From positions 1 to 61,943 of the forward strand of contig CAZGCA010000028.1 in assembly GCA_964524145.1 (NCBI GenBank): a stretch of DNA of 61,943 nucleotides, given 5' to 3'. Under the pieces are notes generated by a model. The model searched no databases, had not been told where the DNA came from, and saw nothing but the letters and a program-made list of their open reading frames with translations. Made by a program: the position numbers and the translations under genes. Shown here in pieces: positions 1-8,619 of this stretch. The stretch comes from CAZGCA01 sp964524145 (lineage in GTDB: Bacteria; Hydrogenedentota; CAZGCA01). The number at the start of each line of letters is the position of its first letter. The stretch's first letter is position 1.

Positions 1-70
1 GTCAGCAAATGCTCGATGGCGCGTTGTAGTTTCTGGTTGGCCGGTAGACGAATCGTATACAAGCAGATTC
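1..70 (-). mobile_element. IS1380-family transposase fragment
   Basis: About 62-70 bases match, with a handful of mismatches, the stretch near 4351-4420 inside the complete IS1380 transposase, in the same orientation. The minus strand would encode the LPANQKLQRAIEHLL segment. The rest of the copy is absent to the right, where a TPR coding sequence takes over; the left side runs off the window. It is a diverged remnant, not an identical copy, so a simple assembly misjoin between identical repeats is less likely but cannot be excluded at a window edge. Confidence 0.75.
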
Positions 71-427
71 TCCTGTCTCGCAGACATCCTCGTCAAAGAT
101 CGCCGGTACGACGAAGCAGAGGCAGTTGTTCGGGCCGCAATTGCCGTGAAAGACGACCCCTACCGCCGCACGTGGCTGGGCATCGTCCATGATGCCTCAG
201 GGAAGTATGAACTCGCCGAACAACACTACCTCGAGGCGATTGCTATGCAGCCCAGCTACGAGTATGGACACTACCGATTGGCACAGCTCTACGCGAAGCG
301 CGACAGACGGGACGAAGCTGTCGCCGAGTTCGAAACGGTGCTCAGACTCAAGCCCAGCCCTCAAAGAGTTGAGGCGGTGCAGGCACAACTCGAAAAGCTT
401 GCGGCACGCGAGTCCGCAGCCAACTAG
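68..427 (+). CDS. TPR-repeat protein, 3' part (5' end replaced by IS fragment)
   Basis: An open frame runs from the window edge to the stop at 425-427. From about base 74 it reads as tetratricopeptide repeats: helical A/B pairs with the usual small and aromatic positions (YDEAEAVVRAAIAV, YELAEQHYLEAIAMQPS, RDEAVAEFETVLRLKPS). At least three repeat units remain. TPR arrays are protein-interaction scaffolds; no catalytic domain is left to suggest a specific role. Bases before 70 belong to an IS1380 remnant read in an unrelated frame, so the gene has lost its own start. The GTG at 146 could serve as an internal start but lies within a repeat. Probably a broken gene. Confidence 0.65.
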   Translation, partial: FSCLADILVKDRRYDEAEAVVRAAIAVKDDPYRRTWLGIVHDASGKYELAEQHYLEAIAMQPSYEYGHYRLAQLYAKRDRRDEAVAEFETVLRLKPSPQRVEAVQAQLEKLAARESAAN

Positions 428-513
428 GCTCGTCGAGCAGGCGCAAACGTTGCCGTGCGGTAGAACGCATGACTCTTGGGGTTCCGGGAATCGATTGCCA
501 CGTCATTCCATCC

Positions 514-1443
514 TCAACTGGATTCTTTGATCCATTCGATAACGTCATCGATAGATTCGCGGAGTCTGTACTTGGGCTTGTACCCTAGATGATTGGTCGT
601 TTTGGTTATGTCGGCGATGGAGTTTCTCAACTCGCCGGGACGTTCGGGACCATGTGCGCATTCCATCGCCGGACTTATGCGGGAGCAGAGCATATCGCCT
701 ATCTGGTTTACTGAAGTTGCCGTGCCCGTACCGACGTTAAACACATCGCCCGTGGTATCGGCTCTCATCGCCAGCACATTCGCTTGTACAATGTCGAGAA
801 CGTGAACGAAATCGCGTCTTTGCTCACCACCACCAAAAATCGTCGGGCGCTCACCACGAAGCAGTTGGGTAGTGAATATCGTAATCACGCCAACATAGGG
901 TGTGAACGTTTGTCTTGGCCCATAGGTATTGAAGTATCTCAGAACAACGCAATCGATGCCAAGTGTTTGCGTTACGTCAAGACAGAATTTCTCGCTCGCG
1001 AGTTTTGATATGCCGTAGGGCGATATCGGCTCAGTAGCATAGTCGATGTCTATCGGAGTTGGCGTTTCACTGTCGGCGTAAACCGCCATTGACGATGCGT
1101 ACACTAGCTTCTTGACTTTGCTGTCTTGAAGGGCACGTAGCAGCTTCAGCGTACCCACGAGGTTGTTATCGGCGGCGTCGTAGAAGTCCTCAACCGACGA
1201 GCGGATGCTGACTCTGGCGGCTTCGTGGAAGACGATATCGACTTCTTCGAGCGACTCGGTCAAGTCTTCCGGATTGCGGATATCACCGACTATGAGCTTG
1301 GCGTCCTGCGGCACGTTCTCCCGCTTGCCAACTGAAAGGTTGTCAAGCACGACCACGTCGAGCCCCTCGCCCAGAAGGGCGTCAGCAAGGTGAGACCCAA
1401 TGAATCCCGCCCCACCGGTAACCAGCGCTCGTGAGTAGCTCAT
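514..1443 (-). CDS. NAD-dependent epimerase/dehydratase (UDP-glucose 4-epimerase type)
   Basis: An extended short-chain dehydrogenase of 309 residues, the normal length for GalE-like NDP-sugar epimerases. The dinucleotide-binding motif TGGAGFIGSH is at residues 9-18, and the catalytic triad is visible as Ser117/118, Tyr143 and Lys147 (YGISK). It should act in the cytoplasm on a nucleotide sugar. Its start overlaps the stop of the upstream nucleotidyltransferase by 4 bp, so the two are translationally coupled. With the GT2 and carrier genes just upstream it forms a surface-glycan set. The exact sugar cannot be read from sequence. Confidence 0.93.
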   Translation of the reverse strand: MSYSRALVTGGAGFIGSHLADALLGEGLDVVVLDNLSVGKRENVPQDAKLIVGDIRNPEDLTESLEEVDIVFHEAARVSIRSSVEDFYDAADNNLVGTLKLLRALQDSKVKKLVYASSMAVYADSETPTPIDIDYATEPISPYGISKLASEKFCLDVTQTLGIDCVVLRYFNTYGPRQTFTPYVGVITIFTTQLLRGERPTIFGGGEQRRDFVHVLDIVQANVLAMRADTTGDVFNVGTGTATSVNQIGDMLCSRISPAMECAHGPERPGELRNSIADITKTTNHLGYKPKYRLRESIDDVIEWIKESS

Positions 1444-2405
1444 GTTGCAGATCCTTCGTCAGACGTTCTCCCGAAATTCACTATCCGTTCAGGTGTGACT
1501 ATGGCGGTGTCAATATCCTCCGTGGTCGTCACCTCTGATTCCGGCAGGATCACGCAGTTCGATATGTCAATAGGATTGCGGATCAAAGTCTCGTCACCTA
1601 TGACAGCATTCTCGATGCACGTTCCCTCGGACATCTGCACGTTCTCGCCGATGATACTCCTGCGGCCCAGACGTTTCAGTTCGAGCATGTTTATTGCCAG
1701 AAGGTCTTCCGGAAACGTAAGGTTGAGATCTTCCTTGATGAGAGTCCGGTGTCTGACCTTGAACCCGTAGTCTATCATAATCTGTACAGCGTCGGTGATC
1801 TCATACTCGTCCCGCATCGCCGTGCGCGGCGTCCGCCGGATGCAATCGAAGATGTGCTGGTCAAAGAGATAGAGGCCGCACCCTTTCGTCCTGGTCGAGA
1901 TGTAGCGCGGCTTCTCGACAACTCGCGACACATAACCGTCTTCGCTGGCAATGACCGCAAAGTTCCGTTTGATCGCGTCAGGATCTTTTTCAACCATCGT
2001 TGCGAGTACTGCATTAGCCTCGCCGGACCGTAGATCATCCAGCATCGGCGATAGGTCATCAGTTATAAAGAAGATGTCTCCAAGAAACAGCAGGAACGGC
2101 CGGTCCACGAGCGACTCGATCTTGCCCACAGCGTGCGCTATTCCCAACGTCTCACCCTGGTCCACATACCTGATCTTGACTCCGTACTTGCTGCCGTCCC
2201 CCAGTTCATTTGCGATACGAAAGCCGAGATGTGCAATGACAATAAACACCGTCTTTATCCCCAGCGAGCACATCGTTTCGACCTGGTACTCTATCAAGGG
2301 CTTGTTACAAATCGGCAACACCGGCTTTGGATACCTGTCGGAAAACGGGAACAGCCGCGTACCCTTGCCGGCAGCCAGAATCACTCCCAAAACATCATCT
2401 TTCAT
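1440..2405 (-). CDS. Sugar-phosphate nucleotidyltransferase (RmlA/GalU-like)
   Basis: NTP_transferase-fold enzyme of 321 residues that should activate a sugar 1-phosphate to an NDP-sugar. The signature LAAGKGTR (residues 10-17) followed by YPKPVLPI is the nucleotide-binding loop. The C-terminal 80 residues carry hexapeptide-like isoleucine/valine repeats suggesting a short left-handed beta-helix, as in bifunctional or regulated members. It lies between the GT2 gene (24 bp upstream) and the epimerase (4-bp overlap), giving the expected order of activation, epimerisation and transfer. Substrate (glucose, mannose or another sugar) is unresolved. Confidence 0.92.
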   Translation of the reverse strand: MKDDVLGVILAAGKGTRLFPFSDRYPKPVLPICNKPLIEYQVETMCSLGIKTVFIVIAHLGFRIANELGDGSKYGVKIRYVDQGETLGIAHAVGKIESLVDRPFLLFLGDIFFITDDLSPMLDDLRSGEANAVLATMVEKDPDAIKRNFAVIASEDGYVSRVVEKPRYISTRTKGCGLYLFDQHIFDCIRRTPRTAMRDEYEITDAVQIMIDYGFKVRHRTLIKEDLNLTFPEDLLAINMLELKRLGRRSIIGENVQMSEGTCIENAVIGDETLIRNPIDISNCVILPESEVTTTEDIDTAIVTPERIVNFGRTSDEGSAT

Positions 2406-2429
2406 CTTCGAACACCGCTCCCAGTAAAC

Positions 2430-3167
2430 TCACAAGCTGTGAATGATGCGAAGCTGGTACAGCCATAACTCTATTCTCAAGTGCAGCAAAAACGCAAGCA
2501 TTTTCAGCCCCGTCTTGAACGGCTTGAGTTTTGAGATACCCCCTTGTCGCTCGCGATGCGTGATGCCCACCTCGCTAACCTTAAAACCGCGCGCGTTTGC
2601 GCGGAGAACGATTTCCGTGGGCGTCGGGTATCCGGCCGCCTCGAATCGTAGGCTGCGCAGCATATCACCCTTACACAACTTGAGCGCACAGTTGGTGTCG
2701 CGTAAGCTCACTCCGAACAACACTCGAATGATCATGTGCAGAACGCGGTCCGCGAGCACGCGAAAAGCCGTGTCCTTCTTCCCCATTCTGAAACCGGTGA
2801 CCAGGTCCGCATCATCCTCCTGCAGCTTCTCGAGCAGGCATTTGTACTCTCCTGCATCAAACTGGCCGTCGGAGTCTATCGTAAGCACGTATTCACCTTT
2901 CGTCGCCATGATGGCGTTGGCAAGTGCTTTTCCGTAGCCATAGTTTGTGTCGTGTGTTACTACACCAAGCTCTGGCATCTCGGTCTGTAGGTCGCGGAGT
3001 ATCTCTCCCGTTCTGTCGCTGCTACCATCGTTCGTAATGACGATCTCGCCCGCGATCCCTTCCTCCCGGAGGATTCTCCGCCAGTCGAGAACCGTGTCAC
3101 GGATGTTCTCTTCCTCGTTGTAAGCCGGCGAAGCGATCGAAATAAGGGGAGTAGCGATGTCGTCCAC
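2430..3167 (-). CDS. Family 2 glycosyltransferase (dolichol-phosphate mannosyltransferase-like)
   Basis: A 245-residue GT-A fold enzyme. SPAYNEEENI near residue 15, ITNDGSSDRT near 45 and the metal-binding TIDSDGQF near 97 are the expected donor-binding motifs. No long C-terminal membrane domain follows, though the last 40 residues are hydrophobic and may touch the membrane. Such enzymes usually load a sugar on polyprenyl phosphate. The start is a GTG preceded by GAGG. The small membrane carrier gene ends 7 bp upstream, an arrangement seen for polyprenyl-phosphate sugar synthesis plus flipping. Confidence 0.92.
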   Translation of the reverse strand: MDDIATPLISIASPAYNEEENIRDTVLDWRRILREEGIAGEIVITNDGSSDRTGEILRDLQTEMPELGVVTHDTNYGYGKALANAIMATKGEYVLTIDSDGQFDAGEYKCLLEKLQEDDADLVTGFRMGKKDTAFRVLADRVLHMIIRVLFGVSLRDTNCALKLCKGDMLRSLRFEAAGYPTPTEIVLRANARGFKVSEVGITHRERQGGISKLKPFKTGLKMLAFLLHLRIELWLYQLRIIHSL

Positions 3168-3174
3168 GCCGGCC

Positions 3175-3531
3175 TCAGGTTCTCGAAATGCAGTATACGC
3201 CTACGCAGATTACCGCGATACCCGCGATGCGCATCGGTGAAAGGGTCTCGTGGAAGAAGATGTGCGCCATCACCGCCGCAAAGATGTAGCCCAGGCTAAT
3301 CATCGGGTACGCGTAACTCACGTCAACCTTCGAAAGCACAACCAACCATACACACACGCTGACCACGTAGCATGCAAGGCCTCCGATGACGTGGTAATTG
3401 ATGAAGACTCTCATGACGGTCTGGGGGAGTTCCGCCAACGAGAACCCAAGCGTGCCCGCGTTAGACATCCCCACTTTGAGAAGCAACTGAGCGATAGCGT
3501 TCAAGAAAACGCCTAACAGTATAAGTCTCAT
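3175..3531 (-). CDS. Small multidrug-resistance/EamA-type four-helix membrane protein
   Basis: A 118-residue protein with four hydrophobic segments (MRLILLGVFLNAIAQLLLKV; VIGGLACYVVSVCVWLVVL; AYPMISLGYIFAAVMAHIFF; MRIAGIAVICVGVYCI) typical of the SMR and ArnE/ArnF group. I chose the ATG at 3531 because AAAGGGG lies 9 bp upstream and the transmembrane pattern starts there; the frame stays open further 5' but that part is not membrane-like. Next to a polyprenyl-phosphate GT2 it may flip the lipid-linked sugar, as ArnE/F do. Drug export is the alternative. Confidence 0.8.
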   Translation of the reverse strand: MRLILLGVFLNAIAQLLLKVGMSNAGTLGFSLAELPQTVMRVFINYHVIGGLACYVVSVCVWLVVLSKVDVSYAYPMISLGYIFAAVMAHIFFHETLSPMRIAGIAVICVGVYCISRT

Positions 3532-3644
3532 TGTTCTGCCCCTTTCGGCAAGAGTTGTATCTTGCTCTGCTGCCGTTTTAGCCGACATTTCCCATATGGA
3601 CCCGCTCGCGACCGCCGCGACCCTGTTCTTCGCCATTATGCGGC

Positions 3645-5215
3645 CAGCGGTGGCTGTTGTCAACACTCGTTCGTCATAGGATCCATTAGGTACCCCGAAA
3701 TGCCTGAGGGAATGCGACCTTTAAGCGTGCGATTTCTGAGTTTGCGCAACCTGAGGCAGACCATCCCCGCCAGGTCCTGTCCCGTCTTCATTGATACTTT
3801 CGGTCGTCGTCTTCCTAACGTCCGTGCTGGTAACGGCGACCCAAGCCGCCGGATGCGTTGAAGAATGTCATCGAACAACCGTTGGGGAATAGCCACCTCG
3901 GCCATCTGAAACGTGACGTACCGTGCGTGAGTCACGACCTTGGCACCGATCTTGACCAGCTTCTCTCGCAATGTGGTCAACGACCAGTGCTTTACACTCC
4001 GGGGTAGCGCCAGCCTGCGCAGGAAGTTGCCCAGGTTGTACGCCAGTGCGAACAACTGCAGCCGTACCTGGTTGTCCACGAAGTCATGGCAAGAGAGCCG
4101 GGTCCACTTCACTGCGTTCTTGCCTTCCTTGATCCACTGTTCCGCAATACGCCGCCCGTTATAGAACTTCACCACAGCCGCATCGCTCCGGCGCAGGTTT
4201 GTGACAATGAAATCCACACGAGGAAACAGCTCCCCCTGATGCCACTCCACCTTGGCCACCACGCGACGAGTTTGATCCCAACTCTTGGCCTGATAGGCAA
4301 AACTCTCGTAGAGGACCTTCGGCTTCTTCGAGGGACGACCTACTGGACTCGTGAGCAAATGCTCGATGGCACGTTGTAGTTTCTGGTTGGCCGGTAGACG
4401 AATCGCATACAGGTAGTCTTCCTCTTCGAGAAATGCGTAGATGTCTGGGTTCGCAAATGCGGCGTCCCCCCGGAAGAATCGGCGGATGTCCGCCTCCCGG
4501 TAACGGGCCACGACTGGCTCCACCACACTGTGCCAGTCGTCGGCGCTGTGGACTTGGCCCTCGCGAAGCAACGCTCGTTCCAGGTCTCCAAACTGGTTGA
4601 AGCAGAACAAGGGATGATAGCAGGTGCAGCCAAAGTGTCCGTTGTACGCTGTGCCCTCCTGCGCACCGTAGGTTTCACTTACCGAACTGTCCAGGTCCAG
4701 GATCAATTCACGAATCGGTTTGCGTTCCCGCACCCGGTCAATCCACTTGCCCGACAAGCCCATCAGCGCATCCACATGGTAGAGGTCCGTCAACACCTCG
4801 GTTTCGAACCGGCCCATCTGGCTTGTGGAAGCTGCGCTACGCTCTTTTGCACTCCCACCCACAACGTGTCGCATGGCCGGGTCCACACAGAGCCGTTCGG
4901 CGTCGTTCGTGTCTTCGTAACCCGCCAATCGGCTGAAGACCGACTGGCGCAACAGGCCCGTCAGCGTATCCCGCGTGTTCTGCCCGGTTCTCCAATCGTC
5001 GAACACATCCTCCGACATCACGGTCAGCCCCAGCGCATCATCCAGTTCCCGGTACGCCAGCAGTCCAGCATCGCTCGTAACCCTGGAACCATGAAACTCG
5101 AGCTTCACACTCCGGTCAAAACTGACTCGTAACGCGGTCTCTTTCGTTTCACCCATTGGATTCCCCACTGTCTTGTGTCGTCATCCTCAGAACACCCTTT
5201 GTTCATAGGGTTAAA
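3645..5215 (-). mobile_element. IS1380-family insertion sequence, ends approximate
   Basis: Boundaries are inferred from the transposase plus short flanks. On the minus strand CCTATGACGAACGAGTGTT (near 3662-3680) and CCTATGAACAAAGGGTGTT (near 5191-5210) agree at 15 of 19 positions, but they are in direct rather than inverted orientation, so they may not be the true termini. No clear target-site duplication was found by eye. Confidence 0.5.
3660..5156 (-). CDS. IS1380-family transposase
   Basis: A full-length 498-residue DDE transposase of the IS4-like IS1380 family. Visible motifs are LDLDSSVSETYG (first Asp), FRGDAAFANPDIYAFL (second Asp) and GRRIAEQWIKEGKNAVKW (third acidic region), followed by the Leu-rich tail LQLFALAYNLGNFLRRL. 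The ATG at 5156 follows GGGGA and begins MGETKETALRV. It has no frameshift or stop and looks able to work. It sits just upstream of the carrier/GT2/NTase/epimerase set and may separate that set from its original promoter. A diverged fragment of another copy is at 1-70. Confidence 0.95.
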   Translation of the reverse strand: MGETKETALRVSFDRSVKLEFHGSRVTSDAGLLAYRELDDALGLTVMSEDVFDDWRTGQNTRDTLTGLLRQSVFSRLAGYEDTNDAERLCVDPAMRHVVGGSAKERSAASTSQMGRFETEVLTDLYHVDALMGLSGKWIDRVRERKPIRELILDLDSSVSETYGAQEGTAYNGHFGCTCYHPLFCFNQFGDLERALLREGQVHSADDWHSVVEPVVARYREADIRRFFRGDAAFANPDIYAFLEEEDYLYAIRLPANQKLQRAIEHLLTSPVGRPSKKPKVLYESFAYQAKSWDQTRRVVAKVEWHQGELFPRVDFIVTNLRRSDAAVVKFYNGRRIAEQWIKEGKNAVKWTRLSCHDFVDNQVRLQLFALAYNLGNFLRRLALPRSVKHWSLTTLREKLVKIGAKVVTHARYVTFQMAEVAIPQRLFDDILQRIRRLGSPLPARTLGRRRPKVSMKTGQDLAGMVCLRLRKLRNRTLKGRIPSGISGYLMDPMTNEC

Positions 5216-5529
5216 CGATGTCGGCGGTTCTTAAGATGACTTCTTCAAATGGGAAATCCGGGATCAGATAGAGCAACCTGTTCCGCATACTATCCTCCAG
5301 GCCAAAGAGTGCTGACTCACAGAATACGCGGGCGGCCCTTGCTGCTATTGTAAACCTATACAGACCGAGCCGCCGCCTCGGATGTGCAAAGGATAGCGTT
5401 TTCCAGCTATCCCATCAATGGTTAGCTGCACACGGCTTCACTCACGCTTTCTCTGCAGTCATCCCTTGAGATGGCCCCAAGCGGGAGACCGAGACCGGCG
5501 TGCCGTCAAAGATGCTATTTGATGTATCC
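5211..5529. other. Intergenic region with no recognised gene
   Basis: Between the IS1380 right flank and the end of the GT-C/sulfatase gene there is no frame with recognisable protein content, no obvious promoter and no strong hairpin. A GC-rich stretch near 5367-5385 (gccgccgcctcgg) is not followed by a T-run. Confidence 0.5.
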
Positions 5530-5550
5530 CAAGGATCTCAAGTGTTCTTT

Positions 5551-8532
5551 TTATTTCTCGGTAAAGGCCGCCTTCCCTGGCTTGACGTGCGCCCTGTTTT
5601 CTTGTGCGTCATCAGCCCATTTCCGCAAGACCGTCTCCATTTGGAGCACGACATCTTCGTTTTCCTCAGCAACGTTCTCTTGTTCTACCGGGTCATGGTC
5701 CAAGTTGAACAGCTCTTTCGAACCCGTCTCTGGATCATAGATAAACTTCCACCCGTGCAGTATCACGGACTGCAGTGTAGCGTCTTTTCTGGTCTCACTG
5801 ATTATTGCCTTATCCCTGAGTGCTTGATGGTCCACCAGATCGATGAGCGATCCCTCGAATTCGCATCCCTCTGGGCTTTTCAGACCGATCACGTTCATGA
5901 TAGTTGGCAGCAAGTCAATCAACCCGACATGTTCACGTACAACGTCTGCCCGAGGGGTCCCCGGTAGCTTCATTATCAGCGGTACGTGCAACAGCTCCTG
6001 GTATAAGGTTCTCGTGTGCCCAATCCAGTGATCACCACGCTCTGAGAACTCCTCACCATGAGCACCGGTCACGATGATTAACGTTTCATCATATACGTCC
6101 CATCTCTTCAATTCGTCTATTAGCCTTCCAATACAGTCATCTGTAAAGGCAATCTCACAGTCATACAAGGCTTGGACGAAAGCGAGGTCTTCCGACGAGA
6201 TGCTTGGGAGCATTTCTCGCAGTTCAGAGATAGACATACCACTGTGGATCGGCCCGTCATAGTCTTGGTGATACTCGCAACCATCGTGTAGGATGTAATC
6301 ATAGTGGGGATCGAAGTAGTGCAGGAACAGGAAGAAAGAACCGCGGTCCCTGGGGGGTGCCTTGCACATTCTCAAGAAGGAGATGGCCTTCTCTGTTACA
6401 GACGGTGACGAGACATGACCATGGCCTTTTGCGTTCTCCTGGTCATATGAATCGAATCCCCGCTCAAACCCGAGAGAATGGGAAAGGAGGGTGTGGGACA
6501 CGATGGCTTTTGTTTGATAACTCCTTCGCTTCAGAAGCTCGGCCAATGTTGGGAATCTGTCATCGATGACAATCGGCTCATCCTCAAATCCGAGAACCGC
6601 AGGAGATTGGGATGTGAGGATGCTGGCAACGGACGGAGTTGTCCATGGTGCCTGAGCAATGGCATTCTTGAACAGTACGGATTCCGCCGCAAGTATGTCC
6701 AGGTTTGGCGATGTGTTTCTCTCGTACCCATAACAGCCAAGATGGTCGGCCCGCAATGTATCAACTACTATCAAGACAACGTTTGGTCCTTGGGGGCTCG
6801 GCTTGATCTTGCTGGGGAACGCAAGTGCAAGCTTGAGGTTTTCCGAAAAGTCATGAGTGTTGTATATTTTGCGTTCGATTATCTCAATGCTCTCGAGATT
6901 GTTCTCTATCCATTCGGGAGCTCTTCCTTCTTCGACTGCCTTCCGGTACATGCCTCGGCCGATCTTCTCAGAGGATATCAGGATGGAGCGTATGTCTTCT
7001 GCCAGCGTAAACAACCCGTACTTGTGGGCCGGTCTGGCGGAATTCATCTCTGTACGGGCCAGAATCGCATCCGTTAATCCAAACACGCTTATGATTCTCT
7101 TGTCAAAGCTTACGTAGCTCTTGACACACCAACCCTGACATAATATCCGACTCTCTCTAAGTTTAGGGTTGGCCAAGGCGGCCTTAAAGAGTTCAGGGTT
7201 CTCCGCTATACGCTTTGCGAAAAGGCTTTGCGTATTCTTGTGTTCACGGAACGTCTTCGAATTCACCTTCTTCCCCCATGAAAAGTAATGCAGGTCTCCG
7301 CGTTGCCTGTGAAAAGATGCATCACCGATCCCGTTCTTGTTTGCATACTCTTCCTCGAAAAGGAGAGGGTGGCGACCCTGAAGCTGGCGAGGTAGGAAAG
7401 AGAGAACGAGTAACGCAAGGACAACGCCTGCCAGGGGCATCAGCCGCCTGTACCTGTCAGCACAAAACGTGTTGCACGCGTGCTCCATAAGACCCGAAAA
7501 CGCACAGACTGCAAGGCAAAAGGGAAAGGCAAGATATCTGTAATGACCGTGATCTCCGCCAATCTTTATCACATACAAGGTGACAGAAGCGGCTGCCAGA
7601 ATCATCATCAAACGCTCCCCAACCTTCAGGTTAACGCGTTTTGTTCTCAGCAGAACCATCAATGCCAAGAAGACGGTACCTACAAGATAACAGTGGTACG
7701 CTCTCAGAGTATCGTGCAGGTATATGAGTCCCTGTTTGATATTAGTCACATTCTTCAGATAGAAGGTGTTAGGAAACAGGTCCGCGTAGTAGTATATTCT
7801 GAAGATGGTCCAGTAGCCCATAAGAGCAGCAGCGACGAACACCATTCCGAACGGGAACTTCTTCCGCCGCACCCAACCCCAGAGGGAACACAGAACAAAT
7901 GGAACGACCAATTCATGCCGGACCAGTGGCGAGACGGCCAAGAGGAATTGCAGAGCTTTTGATCTAGGATTAAGGATGTATAGTGCGTAGGCAACGGCTA
8001 TGACCTGGACCAACGGCGTTTCCATCCCTGAAGAGAAATAGCAGAGCACACCGTAATTGAATGCCAGATACGCTAAAGGGAAGTCTATGACCGGCGTTCC
8101 AGGCGAGAGCTTTCTGTTCACTCGCACAACCATCAGGGAGAACACTGTGAATGTGACGAAGGCCGTCAAGCGCACAGCAGCCCAATAGGTCATTCCTGTT
8201 AGGCGCATCAGGATGAGCAACACCGCCCACAGTGGACTGCTAAAACCCTCGACATACTCCCCCGGATTATAGACCAGTCCGTTACCCCAGAACAGGAGGT
8301 TGTCTATGTATCTGAAATAAACAAACGCATCATCCAGAAGCCAGAAATAGCACATGACAAGAAACAGGCCACCTGTGATATAGAACCACTCGACTGGCGA
8401 GGGCGCCTGAACCCTTAGCGGCTTGCGGCTTTTCTCAAGGGCAATCTTCTCGTCTGCCAAGGCTTCACAGCCTCTCGGTCCGTACTCATCCGTGTCAGTG
8501 GAGTCATCCACAATGTTCGCTTGGTCTGTCAT
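5551..8532 (-). CDS. GT-C membrane glycosyltransferase fused to a sulfatase-fold domain
   Basis: A 993-residue two-domain protein. Residues about 45-385 form a polytopic membrane domain starting with a DDAFVYFRY motif (67-75) and the NPGEYVEGFSSPLW loop, which resembles AftB-like arabinofuranosyltransferases that use polyprenyl-linked donors. Residues about 580-960 are an alkaline-phosphatase-superfamily sulfatase domain (VVLIVVDTLRADHLGCYG; GAHGEEFSERGD; SKELFNLDHDPVE). The usual CxPSR active site reads TTPSV, with Thr631 where formylglycine-forming Cys or Ser is expected. The ATG at 8532 is preceded by AGGGGA. The enzyme could decorate and then modify a surface glycan, perhaps by phospho-alcohol transfer rather than sulfate hydrolysis. 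Fold calls are firm, activity is not. Confidence 0.85.
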   Translation of the reverse strand: MTDQANIVDDSTDTDEYGPRGCEALADEKIALEKSRKPLRVQAPSPVEWFYITGGLFLVMCYFWLLDDAFVYFRYIDNLLFWGNGLVYNPGEYVEGFSSPLWAVLLILMRLTGMTYWAAVRLTAFVTFTVFSLMVVRVNRKLSPGTPVIDFPLAYLAFNYGVLCYFSSGMETPLVQVIAVAYALYILNPRSKALQFLLAVSPLVRHELVVPFVLCSLWGWVRRKKFPFGMVFVAAALMGYWTIFRIYYYADLFPNTFYLKNVTNIKQGLIYLHDTLRAYHCYLVGTVFLALMVLLRTKRVNLKVGERLMMILAAASVTLYVIKIGGDHGHYRYLAFPFCLAVCAFSGLMEHACNTFCADRYRRLMPLAGVVLALLVLSFLPRQLQGRHPLLFEEEYANKNGIGDASFHRQRGDLHYFSWGKKVNSKTFREHKNTQSLFAKRIAENPELFKAALANPKLRESRILCQGWCVKSYVSFDKRIISVFGLTDAILARTEMNSARPAHKYGLFTLAEDIRSILISSEKIGRGMYRKAVEEGRAPEWIENNLESIEIIERKIYNTHDFSENLKLALAFPSKIKPSPQGPNVVLIVVDTLRADHLGCYGYERNTSPNLDILAAESVLFKNAIAQAPWTTPSVASILTSQSPAVLGFEDEPIVIDDRFPTLAELLKRRSYQTKAIVSHTLLSHSLGFERGFDSYDQENAKGHGHVSSPSVTEKAISFLRMCKAPPRDRGSFFLFLHYFDPHYDYILHDGCEYHQDYDGPIHSGMSISELREMLPSISSEDLAFVQALYDCEIAFTDDCIGRLIDELKRWDVYDETLIIVTGAHGEEFSERGDHWIGHTRTLYQELLHVPLIMKLPGTPRADVVREHVGLIDLLPTIMNVIGLKSPEGCEFEGSLIDLVDHQALRDKAIISETRKDATLQSVILHGWKFIYDPETGSKELFNLDHDPVEQENVAEENEDVVLQMETVLRKWADDAQENRAHVKPGKAAFTEK

Positions 8533-8619
8533 CGGGCCGTTTCCCCTTAGTCTGCAATCTTCCCGAAACAGCGAGCTGCTCAAATGCGTGATGCCTCTGC
8601 CCGTGCAGCTCGAACAGAT

